7,093 nucleotides of DNA from CAYMTN01 sp964393335 (GTDB lineage Bacteria > Chloroflexota > Anaerolineae > Aggregatilineales > Aggregatilineaceae), in assembly GCA_964393335.1 (NCBI GenBank), contig CAYMTN010000256.1, positions 1 through 7,093 of the forward strand, read 5' to 3'. The notes beneath the pieces are model-generated. The model made no database searches. It had not been told where the DNA came from and was given only the letters and a program-made list of their open reading frames with translations. The first letter of the stretch is position 1. The number at the start of each line of letters is the position of its first letter. Shown in pieces: positions 5,373 through 7,093 of the stretch. The position numbers and the translations under genes were made by a program.

Positions 5373-6458
5373 CTACCCGAGCAGCTCCAGGTTGGCCAAT
5401 GGGACCAGCACAAGACGGTCACTGGGTAACCGCACCCTGGCACTTGGCACCCGCAGCCCACTATCTACCACCTGTGGAGATTTTGGCAGCTCCACCACAT
5501 CACCGATCACACCATCCCACGGCGCGCGCGTAATACGCACCAGGGCACCGGTTTCCAATGCGCGATCCAGGGCCGGACTGGGGGGTAACACTCCACCGGA
5601 CGGCAGCGGGATCATGATTTCGGGGCGTTCCCAGGACCAACGGTCCGGTGTCACTGCGTCGAACGCAGCTTGTCGCCCCATGTTACTGCGCAACAGGTTA
5701 TAAATCAATGTTGTGGGACGGCGCTGGCCGAATCCCTCCGTTAACAATACAGGGAATGTAAGCTGCATCGCAAATTCGCGCAAGTACGCCGGCATACTCG
5801 GCGCGACGACGCCGGTCGCTTCCTGCTGCTGAGCGACCAGCAGGTCCCCTTTATTGATTGGCTGCGGGCTGATCAAGACCAGCCCCCGGTACTCCGAAAT
5901 ACGCGGGTCAAGCTGGGCCAGCCCGACAAACCCCTCGTCCGGCACAAAACGGTAGGCTTCGTAACAAAACTGCCCGTTGCCCCAGGCACACTGCATCACG
6001 GCCCCGGTGCCCAGAATCGTCACTTTGTGCGATTCGACCTCTTCGATCTCGCCGGGCATTTTCGCCTGCACTTCGATGCTGCGCTCGCTCACCTGAAGGA
6101 TGATGCGCCCGCCTTCGATGCGGACGACTAACCCTTCCGCCTCAGAGAGCAGCACGCGCGCGCGCCGCCCCCTGCCGCGCCGCGCCAGTTCCTGCCCCAA
6201 CTGGGCGCGCTGGCCCTCCTCGATCTCGATCAGCGCGTTGACCGCTTCAGGATCGGCGTTGCGCATCTTCAGCGCCGGGGCTACCTCGAGAATCCGGTAC
6301 TCGCGCAGAATATCACCTTCCAGCACGACATTCACCGCCTCGGCGTGCGTGCCGGCGACCAGGTGCGACAGGCGCGGGATAGCCTGCGGCGGCAGTGTCC
6401 GCTGGCGCTTGAAACGCGCCAGCCCCATGATCACGCTCGTGTCAGGATAGTACGGCAT
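5373..6458 (-). CDS. Uncharacterised protein with barrel-sandwich-like and KOW-like segments, coupled to mutL-like gene
   Basis: This 361-residue protein starts MPYYPDTSVIMGLARFKRQR. I do not recognise a named family. No signal peptide or convincing membrane helix is visible, so it is probably cytoplasmic. Residues 65-100 are helical and charged, with an Arg-rich turn (RRGRGRRAR). Residues 105-162 form a beta-rich segment (VVRIEGGRIILQ, then EVQAKMPGEIEEVESHKVTILGTGAVMQCAWGNG) that resembles a barrel-sandwich or lipoyl-like fold, without the biotin/lipoyl lysine context. Residues 176-260 continue with alternating strands and GVVAPSMPAYL and TEGFGQRRPTT segments. Residues 302-324 (ETGALVRITRAPWDGVIGDVVEL) resemble a KOW motif, a small beta fold often seen in RNA- or ribosome-binding proteins. 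Translation from an AGGAGG site nine bases before the ATG is clear, and the 17-base overlap with the upstream gene implies translational coupling. An open frame extends to 6644, but that part is an Arg/Cys-rich shadow of the upstream gene. Partnership with the MutL-like protein is inferred from context. Confidence 0.88.
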   Translation of the reverse strand: MPYYPDTSVIMGLARFKRQRTLPPQAIPRLSHLVAGTHAEAVNVVLEGDILREYRILEVAPALKMRNADPEAVNALIEIEEGQRAQLGQELARRGRGRRARVLLSEAEGLVVRIEGGRIILQVSERSIEVQAKMPGEIEEVESHKVTILGTGAVMQCAWGNGQFCYEAYRFVPDEGFVGLAQLDPRISEYRGLVLISPQPINKGDLLVAQQQEATGVVAPSMPAYLREFAMQLTFPVLLTEGFGQRRPTTLIYNLLRSNMGRQAAFDAVTPDRWSWERPEIMIPLPSGGVLPPSPALDRALETGALVRITRAPWDGVIGDVVELPKSPQVVDSGLRVPSARVRLPSDRLVLVPLANLELLG

Positions 6459-7093
6459 CGGCGGAATCCTCCTGCGAGTCGTCGGGCATCTGCGGCAGCA
6501 GATCGTCCATGCTGGGCAGCGGCGCGTCGTCAACCGCCGATTTCGGGCGGCGTTCGCGCCCTGACATCGCCATCTGCCACTCGATGAAACGCGCCGCGCG
6601 CTCCCTCGGACGCGGCAGGACCAGCGGGCGGCCCCGCGCGTCAAACACGATCCCGGCAGCCCCGGCTACCACGCGCCGCTTGATGCGCCGCTTGCCTTCC
6701 AATGACAGGCCGCGCCGCAGCTTGACGGTGACTTCGGCGGCCACACCCGGCAGCACGGGGGCCATCCAGATTTCGCCGCCCCGCACCGTATGGGTGATCA
6801 CGTGTTTGTCGGCCTGCCGAATCTGGACCTGCATCGCGTCGCGCCCATAACGCACGCGCCCCAACGGGCAAAACGCCATGCCCAGGCTGATCAATCCGCC
6901 CGCCTCCAGCGCCTGCACGGTCATGATCGGCTTGAGGTACGCCAGCACGCCCAACGCCGAGATGAGGTTGTGTGGATCGAGGCGCAGGTCCACCACACCG
7001 ACCGGCTGTAATGCGTCGAGCAGCAGCATAGCCGAGATGCCGGGATGCTGCGCTTCGGTCAGGATCGCGCCTGCCGCAATGATCGGCTGGAAG
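6442..7093 (-). CDS. MutL-like (glutamate mutase L family) protein, C-terminal part (5' end cut by window)
   Basis: The frame is open from the right edge (first full codon at 7092) to TGA at 6442-6444, giving 216 residues. Residues 4-11 (IIAAGAIL) followed by LLDALQPVGVVDLRLDPHNLISALGVLA (24-51) resemble the C-terminal end of the MutL/GlmL ASKHA-type fold, where a glycine-rich nucleotide-binding strand precedes a Leu-rich helix and a LLPD/LDP segment. MutL proteins are thought to act with carbon-skeleton mutases, but no mutase subunit is in this window, so the cellular role here is open. After residue 70 there is an extra region of about 145 residues, with a basic KLRRGLSLEGKRRIKRRV stretch and an acidic tail (SMDDLLPQMPDDSQEDSAD), which classical clostridial MutL, as I recall it, lacks. 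The family call rests on recalled motif similarity, the reading frame itself is secure. An in-frame ATG at 7029 is inside the conserved core and is not taken as the start. Confidence 0.7.
   Translation of the reverse strand, partial: FQPIIAAGAILTEAQHPGISAMLLLDALQPVGVVDLRLDPHNLISALGVLAYLKPIMTVQALEAGGLISLGMAFCPLGRVRYGRDAMQVQIRQADKHVITHTVRGGEIWMAPVLPGVAAEVTVKLRRGLSLEGKRRIKRRVVAGAAGIVFDARGRPLVLPRPRERAARFIEWQMAMSGRERRPKSAVDDAPLPSMDDLLPQMPDDSQEDSADAVLS
6468..6473 (-). promoter_or_regulatory. Ribosome binding site of the KOW-like gene, inside the mutL-like gene
   Basis: The minus strand reads AGGAGG, then nine bases, then ATG at 6458. The site lies within the last codons of the mutL-like gene, so the terminating ribosome passes over it, which supports coupled translation and decides the start against the longer open frame. 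Confidence 0.85.

Noticed and set aside
4054..5703. Plus-strand open frame of 549 codons
   Set aside because: It is antisense to the surface-protein gene, and its product is Arg/Ala/His/Gln-rich with no domain pattern. The minus-strand frame has clear domains and a strong ribosome site, so this is a GC-rich shadow.
6459..6644. N-terminal extension of the KOW-like gene up to an ATG at 6644
   Set aside because: The extra residues are Arg/Cys-rich and shadow the mutL-like gene; the AGGAGG site points to the ATG at 6458.
1..7093. Search for tRNA, rRNA, insertion sequences, phage or toxin-antitoxin genes
   Set aside because: I saw no cloverleaf, conserved rRNA segments, transposase motifs, terminal inverted repeats with target duplications, or small paired genes.

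Overview
The window is GC-rich bacterial DNA in which all five genes that I accept lie on the minus strand, so transcription runs from base 7093 towards base 1. The gene set points to Chloroflexota, probably an Anaerolineae-like environmental lineage. It includes a MutL-like (glutamate mutase L) protein, a Thr/Ala-rich surface protein with an LPTTG-plus-helix C-terminus, a NTPase fused to a winged helix, and a multi-domain 7TM/PAS/GAF sensor. This placement is inference from recalled family distributions; there is no rRNA or marker gene to confirm it.

Right block (7093 to 3661) looks like one operon. It begins with the C-terminal part of a MutL-like ASKHA-family protein, cut by the window edge. 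The next gene overlaps it by 17 bases, has a strong Shine-Dalgarno site, and encodes a 361-residue protein I cannot name, with a barrel-sandwich-like and a KOW-like segment. After 44 bases, and another strong Shine-Dalgarno site, comes a 555-residue membrane-anchored surface protein. That protein has an acidic cytoplasmic tail, one N-terminal helix, a Thr/Ala/Gln-rich stalk, a PPC-like beta domain apparently nested inside an SdrD_B/Cna-B-like domain, and a C-terminal LPTTG-like sorting signal.

Middle (3660 to 3310) is about 350 bases without a credible gene. In the direction of transcription it holds hairpins and a possible terminator for the right block, a compact palindromic element, a sigma70-like promoter, and an operator-like repeat array over the predicted transcription start.

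Left block (3309 to 1) looks like a regulator/sensor pair. The regulator is a STAND-type NTPase with a C-terminal OmpR/PhoB-type winged helix and no receiver domain. Fifty-four bases further on, in the same reading frame, starts a large membrane sensor (multi-helix N-terminus, PAS, GAF, GAF) whose output domain lies beyond the left edge. The pair may work like a two-component system in which the receiver domain has been replaced by a NTPase switch.

No tRNA, rRNA, CRISPR array, transposase or phage gene was seen. The most interesting points are the unusual regulator architecture with its possible autoregulatory operator, and the surface protein with its nested domains and two membrane anchors.
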